64,000 nucleotides of DNA from Marinobacter iranensis (GCF_029207565.1 NZ_JANCMW010000007.1:177612-241611), one strand, 5' to 3'; shown: positions 45,782 through 55,687, counted from the stretch's first letter. The notes: generated from the letters alone by a model not told the origin. Numbers and translations are program-made.

Positions 45782-48427
45782 ATGAAATCGCTTCGCAAAC
45801 CTTTCAGGAGCGCTGAAAAAGGCGCATTGAAAGCTGCCGGAGTAGCGCTGGCCAGCAGCTTTCTGATTGCAGGATGCTTCGATGGTAGCAGCTCTTCGGA
45901 TTCCGGTAGTTCCGTGAACGAAAAGCTTTTCCCGGCGGACGGCAAATTTGAGGCAACGATAAGGAGGACAACCAACGGGGTTCCGCATGTGAAGGCGGAT
46001 GACCTTGCTTCTGCGGCGTTTGGCGCCGGTTATGCTCAGACCCAAGACAATGTTTGTTTGCTTGCAGAGGCCATCGTCAAGGCCCGTAGCGAACGGGCCA
46101 AGTATTTCGGCCCCGGGCCCAATGATATCAACATCATCAACGATTTTAGCTACAAAGCACAGAAGATACTCAGTGGAGCTGAAGAGGAATATCCCAATTT
46201 GAGTGCGGAAACCCGCGCCATGATTGAGGGCTTTACTGCCGGTTATAACAAGTACGTGAACGAAACACCGCCAGGTGATCTACCGGGAGAATGCCGCGAT
46301 CAACCCTGGGTGAAGGAGATCACCCCGGTAGACCTGTTTGCGCACTATCGCATCGTTGGCCAGTATGCCAGTGGCGCGCTGTTTGCCACCGGAGCCGTAT
46401 TCGTTGCCGTGCCGGATGGCGAATCGCCCCTGCCAACGCCGGTAGCAAACATAACTGGCACTAAGGGCCAAAAACAGGAAAGTGACCTGAAGCGTATGGT
46501 GGCGAACGCCCGCATAGGAGCCTCAAGCCAGACCGACTTCCAGGACATCGGTCTGGGCAGTAATGCCTGGGGTATTGGCGGCGACATGTCGGAGCAGGGC
46601 AAAGGCGCTTTACTGGCCAACCCACATTTTCCCTACACAGGGCATCGCAGGCTCTACCAGGTTCAACTGACCGTTCCGGGGTATCTGAACACCAATGGCG
46701 CAGGCCTGCTGGGCACGGCCATTCCATTGATCAATTTCAATGAGAATCTGGCCTGGTCTCATACCGTAACCACCAGTCGTCGATTCACGCTTTACGAACT
46801 CACCCTTAAGGACGGTGACAACTTCACCTATATAAAGGATGGCGTGGAGAAGCCGATCACCTCCGAGACCTATCAGATTGAGGTGAACACGGGCGGGCCG
46901 ACACCGTTGGTGCTGGAGAAGACCTTCTACTTCTCTGAGTATGGCCCGATGCTGGCCGCGGATGCGGTCACCGGCGGTGCTCTCCCGGCCTGGGGGGCCA
47001 GCGGAACGGCATATACCTATCGGGATGCCAATGCCAGTACTGAAAAGCTGCTCGATACGTGGTTGCAGATGAGCAGGGCATCCAATCTGGATGAGTTCCA
47101 GGCTGTTTTTGAAAACTGTGGCACAACGTTCTGGACCAATACCACCTACGCCGACGATCAGGGTAACGCTTATTACATCGACAGCAGTTCCGTGCCAAAC
47201 CTCTCGGGTGCTGCGCTTGCGGTGGTGGATTTCAAACGTGCGGTCAATGCCGGCTACAATCAGTTGTTCAACAATGGTCTGACCCTACTGGACGGCAGCA
47301 AATCCCGCGATGATTGGGTTGAAGGGGAGTGCAGCGGTCTCGTACCGTTCGAGCAACGTCCCCAGATGGTCCGTACGGACTGGGTTCAGAACTCCAATGA
47401 CAGCTATTGGTCGACCAACCCGGATCAGTTTCTGACGGGCTTCTCGCCGCTCTTCGGCTCTGAGGAGACTCCGCTCAACCCGCGGACCCGCATCGGGATC
47501 TCGATGCTGCAGAATCCGATGGATGCCGGTTTCGCTGATCGCGCACCGGCGGGTCAGGATGGAAAGTTCGGGGCCATTGATCTCATCGAAGTCATCTACA
47601 ACAACCGTACCTGGTACACGGATATGTTCCTGGAGGAGCTCAGATCTCGATGCACAGCGATCGGAGCGACCCCCGTCAACCTGTCTGCTGGAGGTACGCG
47701 CACTGTCGATACGGCATGTGACGTGCTGCAGAGCTGGGACGGTGTTTACAACACCGACAGCGTTGGTGCTCACGTATTCAGGGTGTTTATTGCCAATTAC
47801 CGGGAGGACTTCGGGACGGATCTAACTGTGCCGTTCGACGCAGCCGATCCCGTCGCGACACCGTCAACCCCCTCGGCAGCCAATGCCGGAACCGCTGACG
47901 ATACCATGTTGATTGCGCTGGCGGATGGTCTGGAGGCTCTTGATTCCGTCAATATTGCCTACGACTCACCTCTGGGAGACGTTCAGTACTACCAGCCTAC
48001 AGGTGGTGTTCCACCGGGCGGCACACCAATAACTCTTGGTAATCCGTTTCCATGGCATGGTGGGGATGGCTCCATTGATGGTGCCTTTAATGCGATTGGT
48101 GTCGTGACGAGCCCGGTTGCAGAAGACACGGTCTTTCCGAGGATTGCTCCTAACACTATCTCCAACACCGCAGGGCTCTCCGACCAGTCTGGTGAGGGAT
48201 GGCAGATGGCCAGAGGCACAAGCTGGCACTTCGGCCTGGAGTTTACAGAGCAGGGGCCAGTGGCCTACGGGCTGACAAGCTACTCGCAGTCGTCTGATTC
48301 AGATTCGACCCATTTCAATGACCAGAGCCTGCGGTATTCTGAAGAGGATTATCGCCAGTTCTGGTTTGATGAGGCGGACATCGAGGCCAACCTCTTGGCC
48401 AATGGAGAAATAACGATCACCAATTGA
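45782..48427 (+). CDS. Penicillin-acylase family Ntn-hydrolase lipoprotein
   Basis: An 881-residue lipoprotein (lipobox LIAGC near residue 35, then a Ser-rich linker). It has the precursor layout of penicillin/acyl-homoserine-lactone acylases: alpha-chain start with RRTTNGVPHVKADD and GFTAGYN, then the autocatalytic beta-chain start GSNAWGIGG with nucleophile Ser260, followed by ANPHFPYTGHRR and the NFNENLAWSHTVT region. Relatives cleave amide-linked acyl groups, including AHL signals (PvdQ, QuiP), penicillin G or aculeacin. The substrate here is unknown. Its end is convergent with a secreted lipase gene, and each has its own terminator. Confidence 0.9.
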   Translation: MKSLRKPFRSAEKGALKAAGVALASSFLIAGCFDGSSSSDSGSSVNEKLFPADGKFEATIRRTTNGVPHVKADDLASAAFGAGYAQTQDNVCLLAEAIVKARSERAKYFGPGPNDINIINDFSYKAQKILSGAEEEYPNLSAETRAMIEGFTAGYNKYVNETPPGDLPGECRDQPWVKEITPVDLFAHYRIVGQYASGALFATGAVFVAVPDGESPLPTPVANITGTKGQKQESDLKRMVANARIGASSQTDFQDIGLGSNAWGIGGDMSEQGKGALLANPHFPYTGHRRLYQVQLTVPGYLNTNGAGLLGTAIPLINFNENLAWSHTVTTSRRFTLYELTLKDGDNFTYIKDGVEKPITSETYQIEVNTGGPTPLVLEKTFYFSEYGPMLAADAVTGGALPAWGASGTAYTYRDANASTEKLLDTWLQMSRASNLDEFQAVFENCGTTFWTNTTYADDQGNAYYIDSSSVPNLSGAALAVVDFKRAVNAGYNQLFNNGLTLLDGSKSRDDWVEGECSGLVPFEQRPQMVRTDWVQNSNDSYWSTNPDQFLTGFSPLFGSEETPLNPRTRIGISMLQNPMDAGFADRAPAGQDGKFGAIDLIEVIYNNRTWYTDMFLEELRSRCTAIGATPVNLSAGGTRTVDTACDVLQSWDGVYNTDSVGAHVFRVFIANYREDFGTDLTVPFDAADPVATPSTPSAANAGTADDTMLIALADGLEALDSVNIAYDSPLGDVQYYQPTGGVPPGGTPITLGNPFPWHGGDGSIDGAFNAIGVVTSPVAEDTVFPRIAPNTISNTAGLSDQSGEGWQMARGTSWHFGLEFTEQGPVAYGLTSYSQSSDSDSTHFNDQSLRYSEEDYRQFWFDEADIEANLLANGEITITN

Positions 48428-48457
48428 TGGTGGTTGCCAAGAAGAGGTGATAGTGCG

Positions 48458-48489
48458 AGCGCGGGCAGATTGAATTTGCCCGCGCTTTT
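48458..48489 (+). terminator. Terminator of the acylase gene
   Basis: AGCGCGGGCA (48458-48467) pairs perfectly with TGCCCGCGCT (48477-48486), followed by four T in total. Confidence 0.8.
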
Positions 48490-48517
48490 ACTGTGTCCAT
48501 GGAAATCAAGGAACAAA

Positions 48518-48543
48518 AAAGGGGTGGCCTCTGCCACCCCTTT
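48518..48543 (-). terminator. Bidirectional terminator, mainly for the lipase gene
   Basis: AAAGGGGTGGC (48518-48528), loop CTCT, GCCACCCCTTT (48533-48543). On the minus strand the stem is followed by a run of T, so it ends the lipase transcript 19 bp past its stop; rightward function is also possible. Confidence 0.88.
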
Positions 48544-48561
48544 CTATATCTACTTAAGTCT

Positions 48562-51450
48562 TCAGTCTTGTTGGACGATCTCAGTAATATCAGGATCCGT
48601 TCCGGCGTCAGGAACGACCGCTGTTCCCATTGCACTTATCACTGTGGCGGTCTGGGTGACCATCTCCGTGAACACCCTTACATCCAGTTCCCCACCCTGG
48701 GGCAGGACAGGAGTGCCGTGAGTGCCGGCGAGATAGCGGGTGATAGCGGCGTTGTCCAGAGGAATCGGTGTTCCGCTACCAGTAACGGCCGTTGCTCCGA
48801 GAAGCTCCGCGAAAGGCTCAGTACCGGACAGATAAGCGTCAAATGCCCGACCCAGAGGGTTGGCTAGAGGGTCATTCGGGATGACCTGATCGCCGTTTAC
48901 CTGTGACAGCAATACCGGGCTACCAGAGGCATTCAGGCTAGCTGCAAAGTTGATCGGATCTGCAGAGTCCAGTGCGGCCTGGAATACGTTGAAGAACGTT
49001 TCCAGGTTTGCGTCACCTTGCTCAAGACCGGCCGCGGCCTGGAGCCCACCCAGAATCTGGGGGGCGAAGGCCGGAGAGTTCTCAAGCAATCTGACAATGC
49101 CAGCGCCCGGAGTGAGGAGCTGGGCCGCAACGATGTCGTCGTCCGGGTTGCTGCTCTCATTGGCAACCGCAACAAACGGTGCGCCGACAATGGTGCCCAG
49201 AGAGTGACCTGCGAAGTAGACGCTACTTGCGTCGAGATCGGCGCCAGCCGTGCCGTCAAAGTCCAGCCCGCCGAGGGAGGCGCGAACGTTCAGCAAGTCC
49301 ACAATGGCCTGACGGTTCTTGTCACGTGAGTTCGTGAAGTTGGTCAGGTTGATGAACAGGCTTCCAGACTCACCAGAGGTTGCAGTCATCGCAGTCGGCA
49401 TATTCGCAGCGTTTGCGGTGAAGTCGAAGTGGCGCTCGTTCTCGGTCTTGGCAATACCGGGAACCGTTGAGCCGGCGTTTGCGACGGTGTTCTCAAAAGA
49501 GCGTAAAGACCGAATGGCTGCGTCCAGAAGCGGTGCCTGATCTGCCGGGACGCCAAAGTCTGCGGTTGAACCGCCACCCACAACCGCGGTCACGACAGTG
49601 CTGGCGGTTGCTGCATCCACGCTGAGTGCACCTGCAGTAAAGCCTACCGCGATCTGACCCGCGATCACTGCATCGATATTGGCTTCTGAAGGCGCCAGAG
49701 AGGCAGGTAGTCCGCCTTCCTGACCGGAGGCCAGCAGCTGTTCGGCCAGGCCTTCCTGATCAGCTGTGCTGAACGGAGTAACACCGTGGAGCGGTTGGTC
49801 AATGACGACCACGGCCACTTGAGAGTTGTGGGCCAACGCACTACCAAAGGTAAGCGCAGCGCTGCGGTCGGTGGTAATGCCGTGCATGTACATGACAGTT
49901 TCCAACGGCGTGCTGCCATCGTAGCCAGCCGGGTAGAAGACCATAATCGGCACGGTAACTTTCTGGGTTTCAGCCGGGAACGGGAAACGATAGTTAACAA
50001 CCTGGCTGACGGTCGGATTTGATTGGGCCAGTGAAACACCCAACTGATCTCCGGCAGCCGCGGCCAGAGCCGCATTGGCGGTCCAGCTTTGGGTGTTAAT
50101 GACTGAGCCTTCTGCATCGGAAGAGCCGGTTGGCACGCCGAGGTAATAGGGCAGGTCGATTGTACCCTGAACCAGATTCACCTGGCCGAAATCCACAAAC
50201 TGGCCGGCAACGGCGGAGACCTGGGTTACGTCTTGTGGTGTTCCAAAGCTGGCCGTAGAGCTCTGATCTTCCGGTGTCGGTAAAAGGTTTGCTGTGGTGA
50301 AGGCACCAACCAACCCGTCAGCCTGCGCATCGGCGGTTGTATCAGCAGCCGCTACGGCATTGTTGCCAATGGTGTAGAGAGCGAAGAAATCGGTTTCTCC
50401 ACCTTCACGTGCGTCAGTGACGGCGTCGAAGCGAACCGAACCAAGGATGGTCTCCTTGAAGAATGCCTTTGGATCAGCAATGTATTGCAGAACGCGCTGA
50501 TCGTTGGATGTCGTGAAGCTGTAAGACATCGCAATGTCGTCTTCAGTAAGGGCGTTGCCCGGGCGTGCCTGGTTCGGAACACCAAAGAAGCTGGCGGCGA
50601 CTTTCTCCCAGAAGCCGTCAACGATTTGACGTACCGGTGCCAAAGCAGTCGGGTTGCCCAGGACAGCATCTGGATCAGACACGTCGGTATACAACGGTGA
50701 ACTGATAATCGGATCACCGTTAATGTCCAGCACTTCGTTTGTCACTACAACGATGTAGCGCTTGAACGGGTTGAGAGGCTTGGTCGGGTTGATTCGGATA
50801 GCTGAGTCGCCGTCCAGAGTCACGACTTCAGCAACATAGTCCGGAGATTGCGCAAGGCTTCCCAGATAAGCACCTGCCTGTGCCTGGTCGCGGCCACTCA
50901 GGTCTTGGGGCGCTGCACCAGCGGCCACCTGTGCAGTGATGGCCAGAGGAATGGTGGGTGATTCACCCGCACCAAGACCTCGGACTGGGTCGCCGCCTGC
51001 GTACTGGAGTTCAATCAGGAAAACGTTTTGGTTCGGGTTTGGAATCAGGCTGGTTGGATCGTTCGGATCCGCAAAAATAAAGGCTCTTGAATCCACGGAA
51101 TCAGCATCAATTTGTCCGTTGAACTGAACCACCGGCGGTGCAACGGTCGACGCGCCACTGAGTTGATTCAGTGCAGTTGTCACGGGCGGTGATGAGTCTG
51201 CAACGCTGAAGGAACCGTCGGCTTCGCTGATTGTGGTGGCCGGGTTGTCTGAACGGAATATCAGGTCATTTGGTATCGGAAGGTCACCTGTAATCGGATT
51301 GAACAGTGGCCAGGTCCTACCATCGGTTTCTGGATTGCTGATCTGATAATCGGGATTCGCATTACTGGACCCTGAACCAGCGCTGTCAAAGCAGCCTGTC
51401 AGTCCAACGGAAGAAGCCACGGCAAGACTTATTAGAGTTTTCTTGAACAT
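48562..51450 (-). CDS. Extracellular lipase lipoprotein (Pla-1/cef, VolA-like family)
   Basis: A 962-residue lipoprotein (lipobox LTGC, about residue 20). The N-terminal half begins with FNPITGDLPIPNDLIF, a segment typical of Pla-1/cef-type lipases, and contains Ig-like stretches. The C-terminal half is an alpha/beta hydrolase with the nucleophile elbow GHSLG (Ser750) and a preceding YMHGITTDRSAAL oxyanion-type loop. VolA of Vibrio, in the same family, is a surface lysophospholipase that releases fatty acids from host lipids. A surface esterase supplying fatty acids to beta-oxidation is a reasonable inference. The protein is Asp- and Ala-rich and has very few Cys. The roughly 295 bp upstream (51451-51745) holds its promoter region and one weak terminator; no other gene is visible there. 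Confidence 0.88.
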   Translation of the reverse strand: MFKKTLISLAVASSVGLTGCFDSAGSGSSNANPDYQISNPETDGRTWPLFNPITGDLPIPNDLIFRSDNPATTISEADGSFSVADSSPPVTTALNQLSGASTVAPPVVQFNGQIDADSVDSRAFIFADPNDPTSLIPNPNQNVFLIELQYAGGDPVRGLGAGESPTIPLAITAQVAAGAAPQDLSGRDQAQAGAYLGSLAQSPDYVAEVVTLDGDSAIRINPTKPLNPFKRYIVVVTNEVLDINGDPIISSPLYTDVSDPDAVLGNPTALAPVRQIVDGFWEKVAASFFGVPNQARPGNALTEDDIAMSYSFTTSNDQRVLQYIADPKAFFKETILGSVRFDAVTDAREGGETDFFALYTIGNNAVAAADTTADAQADGLVGAFTTANLLPTPEDQSSTASFGTPQDVTQVSAVAGQFVDFGQVNLVQGTIDLPYYLGVPTGSSDAEGSVINTQSWTANAALAAAAGDQLGVSLAQSNPTVSQVVNYRFPFPAETQKVTVPIMVFYPAGYDGSTPLETVMYMHGITTDRSAALTFGSALAHNSQVAVVVIDQPLHGVTPFSTADQEGLAEQLLASGQEGGLPASLAPSEANIDAVIAGQIAVGFTAGALSVDAATASTVVTAVVGGGSTADFGVPADQAPLLDAAIRSLRSFENTVANAGSTVPGIAKTENERHFDFTANAANMPTAMTATSGESGSLFINLTNFTNSRDKNRQAIVDLLNVRASLGGLDFDGTAGADLDASSVYFAGHSLGTIVGAPFVAVANESSNPDDDIVAAQLLTPGAGIVRLLENSPAFAPQILGGLQAAAGLEQGDANLETFFNVFQAALDSADPINFAASLNASGSPVLLSQVNGDQVIPNDPLANPLGRAFDAYLSGTEPFAELLGATAVTGSGTPIPLDNAAITRYLAGTHGTPVLPQGGELDVRVFTEMVTQTATVISAMGTAVVPDAGTDPDITEIVQQD

Positions 51451-51688
51451 GGGTGGAACCTTTTCCTGTTGTTGTGTCGTTATGTTCGGCAGCTGACGGG
51501 GCCGGTCTGGCCCGGTAAACCCGTTGTCAGTGGCCTGGTTTGCTTAGCTGTTGTCTGAAATTCTGGCCAGCGCTCTGTGCCAATTTCTGTAACTCTGACT
51601 ATAGCGGCAGTAAGGCAACAGTTGATCGCTCTAAAGTGTGATTCTGACCATTGGGAGCCCACCCGCACGGTCGGAGTTCGGCTTCATT

Positions 51689-51732
51689 GAAAAATAGTTG
51701 GCCCTGGGGCGTTTGTCGAGTTCCCCCAGGGC
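51689..51732 (-). terminator. Probable terminator of the enoyl-CoA hydratase/isomerase gene
   Basis: On the minus strand GCCCTGGGG (51732-51724) pairs with CCCCAGGGC (51709-51701) across a 14-nt loop; a TATTTTT run follows after a short gap. The large loop and the gap make it weaker than the others. Confidence 0.55.
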
Positions 51733-51745
51733 GCCGGTAGCCAGC

Positions 51746-52519
51746 CTAGCTGAAGTTCGAGAAGTCCGGTTTCCGCTTCTCCGTGAAGGCCTTGATGGCT
51801 TCGGCGTTTTCCGGGGATTTCAGGCGTTCTGCGAACAGTTTTCCTTCGGCCAGCATGGCTGTTTTGAGCTCTTCGCCGTTGGCCCGGTTCAGCAATTCAC
51901 GGGTGGCACGGACGGCAGCCGGTGGCTGGGCTGCAAGCCCTGCGCACGCTTCCAGGGCTGTGGTTTCGGTTTGTGACGGGTCGCACACCTGGTTGATCAG
52001 GCCCATGCGCAAGGCGTCGTCCGCAGTGAAGGCACCACCCAGCATCAAAAGCTCTGCGGCGCGTACCCGACCGAGCCAGGAGGGCAGCAGCAGGCTGGAG
52101 CCACCTTCCGGGCACAGGCCGAGGTTGGCAAAGGGCATCTGGAAGCGGGTGTTGTTGCCCGCGAACACCATGTCACAGTGCAGCAGCATGGTGGTGCCAA
52201 TGCCCACGGCCGGGCCATTTACCGCTGCGACAATGGGTTTGTTGGTGGTGGCCAGCAGGAACAGGAACCGGCCGACGGGGGTGTCTTCAAATTCACCCGG
52301 CAGGCCAGCGGCAAAATCGCCCAGGTCGTTGCCGGCGGTGAAGCAGTCTTCGCTGCCGGTATAAAGGATGCAACGAATGTCGCTGTCGTCCCGGGCCTGT
52401 TCAATGGCATCGCCGAGGGCGGTGTACATGTCATGGGTGAGGGCGTTCTTGCGGTCCAGGCGGTTAATGCGGACGGTAAGAATGTGATTGTTCTTTTCAG
52501 TGAGGACGAGGTTGGTCAC
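51746..52519 (-). CDS. Enoyl-CoA hydratase/isomerase family protein
   Basis: A 257-residue crotonase-fold protein. The oxyanion-hole segments are GSEDCFTAGNDLGDF and PIVAAVNGPAVGIGTTMLLHCDMVFA, and a Glu lies in LGLCPEGGSSLLLP. The overall pattern is closest to delta3-delta2-enoyl-CoA isomerase-like members, which shift double bonds so that unsaturated fatty acids can be degraded, matching the presence of fadH in the window. The Glu at the classical second hydratase position appears absent, another hint towards isomerase. It is divergent from fumarase across a 183-bp gap. Confidence 0.85.
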   Translation of the reverse strand: MTNLVLTEKNNHILTVRINRLDRKNALTHDMYTALGDAIEQARDDSDIRCILYTGSEDCFTAGNDLGDFAAGLPGEFEDTPVGRFLFLLATTNKPIVAAVNGPAVGIGTTMLLHCDMVFAGNNTRFQMPFANLGLCPEGGSSLLLPSWLGRVRAAELLMLGGAFTADDALRMGLINQVCDPSQTETTALEACAGLAAQPPAAVRATRELLNRANGEELKTAMLAEGKLFAERLKSPENAEAIKAFTEKRKPDFSNFS

Positions 52520-52702
52520 GGTGTCTCCTGCGGTGTTTACTTCGAAGATGGCAGCGATGTTACATTTTTTCGGGACCGTTTAGCCAAGATTCCCGCCAAA
52601 AACCTTGGCCGTCCGTCTGATCCCTCGTTTTTGGATTTTCTGGTAAACTTCGCGCTCCTGTTTGAGAACCCCTATCTATAAACCAGACCTGATGAGACGC
52701 CT

Positions 52703-54217
52703 ATGACCACCGTAATCCGCCAGGACGACCTGATTGAGAGCGTAGCGGACGCGCTGCAGTTCATTTCCTACTACCACCCGAAAGATTTTATTCAGGCAGT
52801 GTACGAGGCCTATCAGAAGGAAGAGTCTCAGGCAGCCAAGGATGCGATGGCGCAGATACTGATCAACTCCCGCATGTGTGCCCAGGGTAAACGGCCGCTT
52901 TGCCAGGACACGGGCATTGTGACGGTGTTCGTGACGGTGGGTATGGACGTGCAGTGGGACGCTGACATGGCGCTGGACGACATCATTAATGAAGGCGTTC
53001 GCCGGGCCTATATGCACCCGGACAACGTGCTGCGCGCCTCTATCCTGGCGGATCCGGACGGCAAGCGCACCAATACCAAGGACAACACGCCCGCGATCAT
53101 CCATTACAAGATTGTGCCCGGTAATACTGTGGACGTTCACGTCGCTGCCAAGGGCGGCGGTTCTGAAGCCAAATCCAAATTCGCCATGCTGAATCCCTCT
53201 GACTCGGTGGTGGAGTGGGTGCTGAAAATGGTTCCGCAAATGGGTGCTGGTTGGTGCCCGCCGGGTATGCTGGGAATTGGGATCGGCGGTACCGCCGAGA
53301 AGGCGATGGAACTGGCCAAGGAATCCCTGCTGGATCCGATTGATATTCACGACCTTCAGGCCCGTGGCGCCTCCAATCGCTCAGAAGAGCTGCGCCTGGA
53401 GCTGTTTGAAAAGGTCAACGAGCTGGGCATCGGCGCCCAGGGCCTGGGTGGCCTGACCACGGTTCTGGATGTAAAAGTGAAGGATTACCCCACCCACGCC
53501 GCCAACAAGCCGGTGGCCATCATTCCCAACTGCGCCGCCACCCGCCACGCCCACTTCGTGCTGGACGGCTCCGGCCCTTCACTGCAAACGCCGCCGAGCC
53601 TGGAAGACTGGCCGGAAATCACTTGGGAGGTGGGTGACAGCGTCCGCCGCGTGAACCTGGATACGGTCACCCCGGAAGACGTGAAGGACTGGAAGCCGGG
53701 CGAAACCGTGCTGCTCTCCGGCAAGATGCTGACCGGCCGCGACGCTGCCCACAAGAAGATGGTGGACATGATCGAGCGCGGTGAAGAGCTGCCAGTGGAC
53801 CTGAAAGGCCGCTTCATCTATTACGTGGGCCCGGTCGACCCGGTGCGCGAGGAAGTGGTCGGCCCCGCTGGCCCCACCACAGCAACCCGTATGGACAAGT
53901 TCACCCGCACCATGCTGGAGAAAACCGGCCTCACCGGCATGATCGGCAAAGCCGAGCGCGGCCAGGTGGCCATCGACGCCATTCGCGAGTTTGACGCTGT
54001 CTACCTGATGGCGGTTGGCGGCTCTGCCTACCTGGTGTCCAAGGCCATCAAGCACGCGGAAGTGGTTGCGTTCGAAGAGCTGGGAATGGAAGCCATCTAC
54101 GAGTTTGAGGTGGAAGACATGCCGGTTACCGTGGCGGTGGACTCAAAAGGCTCCTCCGTCCACCAGACCGGCCCGGCCGAGTGGCATGAGAAGATCATTG
54201 CCGCCAAGGCGGTCTGA
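52703..54217 (+). CDS. Fumarate hydratase, class I (4Fe-4S)
   Basis: A 504-residue iron-sulfur fumarase that interconverts fumarate and malate in the TCA cycle. Three cluster Cys are visible: LCQDTG (about 67), GWCPPG (about 185) and NCAATRH (about 276), with spacing matching the Leishmania class I enzyme as I recall it. The N-terminal catalytic and C-terminal swivelling domains are both complete. The oxygen-labile cluster makes such enzymes typical RyhB/PrrF targets; positions 52688-52697, just before the start codon, are perfectly complementary to the centre of the Fur-controlled small RNA at 8.6 kb. The Shine-Dalgarno (GATGAGA) is weak and lies inside that site. Confidence 0.95.
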   Translation: MTTVIRQDDLIESVADALQFISYYHPKDFIQAVYEAYQKEESQAAKDAMAQILINSRMCAQGKRPLCQDTGIVTVFVTVGMDVQWDADMALDDIINEGVRRAYMHPDNVLRASILADPDGKRTNTKDNTPAIIHYKIVPGNTVDVHVAAKGGGSEAKSKFAMLNPSDSVVEWVLKMVPQMGAGWCPPGMLGIGIGGTAEKAMELAKESLLDPIDIHDLQARGASNRSEELRLELFEKVNELGIGAQGLGGLTTVLDVKVKDYPTHAANKPVAIIPNCAATRHAHFVLDGSGPSLQTPPSLEDWPEITWEVGDSVRRVNLDTVTPEDVKDWKPGETVLLSGKMLTGRDAAHKKMVDMIERGEELPVDLKGRFIYYVGPVDPVREEVVGPAGPTTATRMDKFTRTMLEKTGLTGMIGKAERGQVAIDAIREFDAVYLMAVGGSAYLVSKAIKHAEVVAFEELGMEAIYEFEVEDMPVTVAVDSKGSSVHQTGPAEWHEKIIAAKAV

Positions 54218-54232
54218 CACGCTTAATCGGGA

Positions 54233-55687
54233 TTACGACGAACAACTGATGTTCAGGTGCTTCCCCCAGTCCGGGGGAGGCGCCGCGTACTCTTCGAACT
54301 CCGGCTGTTCATCGAACGGCTTTTCCAACACCTCCAGCAGTTCCTTCATCGGCTTGTAGTCACCGTTCTGCGCTTCCAGAATCACCTGCTGGGCCAGGTA
54401 GTTCCTCAGGATGTACTTCGGGTTCACCTTGCGCATCTGGTATTCCCGCTCGTCATGGGCGCGGGTTTCTGACTGCAGACGGCGCTCGTAACGCTCCAGC
54501 CACTCATCCGCCACGCTGCGATCCACGAACAGATCCCGGATCGGCGAAGAACCTTTCGATGTGAGGTTGGACAGTCCCCGGAAGAACAGGGTGTAGTCCA
54601 CATGGTGCTCGTGCAGCATGCTGAAGGTCTCCATGATCAGCCCCAGATCGGACTCGTCCTCAAGAGCCAGCCCCAGCTTGTCCCGCATGTTTTGCAGGAA
54701 ACGTTCGTTGTAGGCAACCTCGTAACGCCGCAGCCCCCGCCGCACATCGTCTTCCTTCATCACGGGAAGCAGTGCGTTCGCCAGGTACTGGCAGTTCACG
54801 AAGCCGATATTGGGTTGGCGATTGTAGGCATAACGGCCACCCTGATCGGTATGGTTGCAGATGTAACCGGCGTCGAAATCATCCAGGAACGCGTAGGGGC
54901 CATAATCGAAGGTATCCCCGATGATCGACATGTTGTCGCTGTTCATTACCCCGTGGCAGAACCCCACCGCCTGCCAGTCCGCGATCATCCGCGCCGTGCG
55001 CTCAACCACCTCCACAAACCAGCGCTGGTAACGCTCGTCCTCCGGCAGGTCGATCAGGTGAGGGAAGTGCAGGGCAATCACATGCTCCATCAGGGTTTTC
55101 AGCGCCTCCTCGCCCTCATGATGCGCCGCAAACTCGAAATGCCCGAAACGGATGTGCGTCTCCGCCACCCGCATCAGCGCCGCCGCTGTCTCAATCGACT
55201 CCCGCCGCACCGGGTCCTTCGCACTCACCATAAACAACGCCCGCGTGGTACGAATCCCCAACGCCGCCATCGCCTCACTGCACAAATACTCCCGAATGGT
55301 CGATCGCAGCACCGCCTTGCCATCCCCGAACCGGGAATAGGGCGTCATCCCCGCCCCCTTCAAATGCCAGTCCCAACGCCGCCCGTCGGGACCCACCGTC
55401 TCCCACAACAACAGCCCACGGCCATCACCCAGCTCCGGGTTATACATCCCGAACTGATGCCCCGTGTACTTCATGGCCACCGGATCCATCCCCTCAAGCA
55501 GCCCCGTTCCCGCACCCACACCGGTCCAGTCCTCCGGATTCTCCGAATGAAATCCCATCTCCGTGGCCAGACCATGGTTAAAACACACCATCCGCGCGTC
55601 CTTCAACGGCGTTGGCTGCACCCGGGTATAGAAACTGTCCGGTAGCTCAAGGTAGCGATGCTCGACTTTAAAACTGTTGCTGCTCAT
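54233..55687 (-). CDS. selO: SelO/YdiU family protein adenylyltransferase
   Basis: A 484-residue pseudokinase-fold enzyme that transfers AMP from ATP to Ser, Thr or Tyr of proteins, linked to redox stress. Landmarks are YTGHQFGMYNPELGDGRGLLLWE, WHLKGAGMTPYSRFGDGKAVLRSTIREYL, HGVMNSDNMSIIGDTFDYGPYAFLD, and the C-terminal NISCSS, where other SelO proteins carry selenocysteine and this one has Cys. Length equals the bacterial family. It is convergent with fumarase (15-bp gap) and divergent from the glycerate kinase operon across a G-poor 116-bp stretch. Confidence 0.95.
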   Translation of the reverse strand: MSSNSFKVEHRYLELPDSFYTRVQPTPLKDARMVCFNHGLATEMGFHSENPEDWTGVGAGTGLLEGMDPVAMKYTGHQFGMYNPELGDGRGLLLWETVGPDGRRWDWHLKGAGMTPYSRFGDGKAVLRSTIREYLCSEAMAALGIRTTRALFMVSAKDPVRRESIETAAALMRVAETHIRFGHFEFAAHHEGEEALKTLMEHVIALHFPHLIDLPEDERYQRWFVEVVERTARMIADWQAVGFCHGVMNSDNMSIIGDTFDYGPYAFLDDFDAGYICNHTDQGGRYAYNRQPNIGFVNCQYLANALLPVMKEDDVRRGLRRYEVAYNERFLQNMRDKLGLALEDESDLGLIMETFSMLHEHHVDYTLFFRGLSNLTSKGSSPIRDLFVDRSVADEWLERYERRLQSETRAHDEREYQMRKVNPKYILRNYLAQQVILEAQNGDYKPMKELLEVLEKPFDEQPEFEEYAAPPPDWGKHLNISCSS

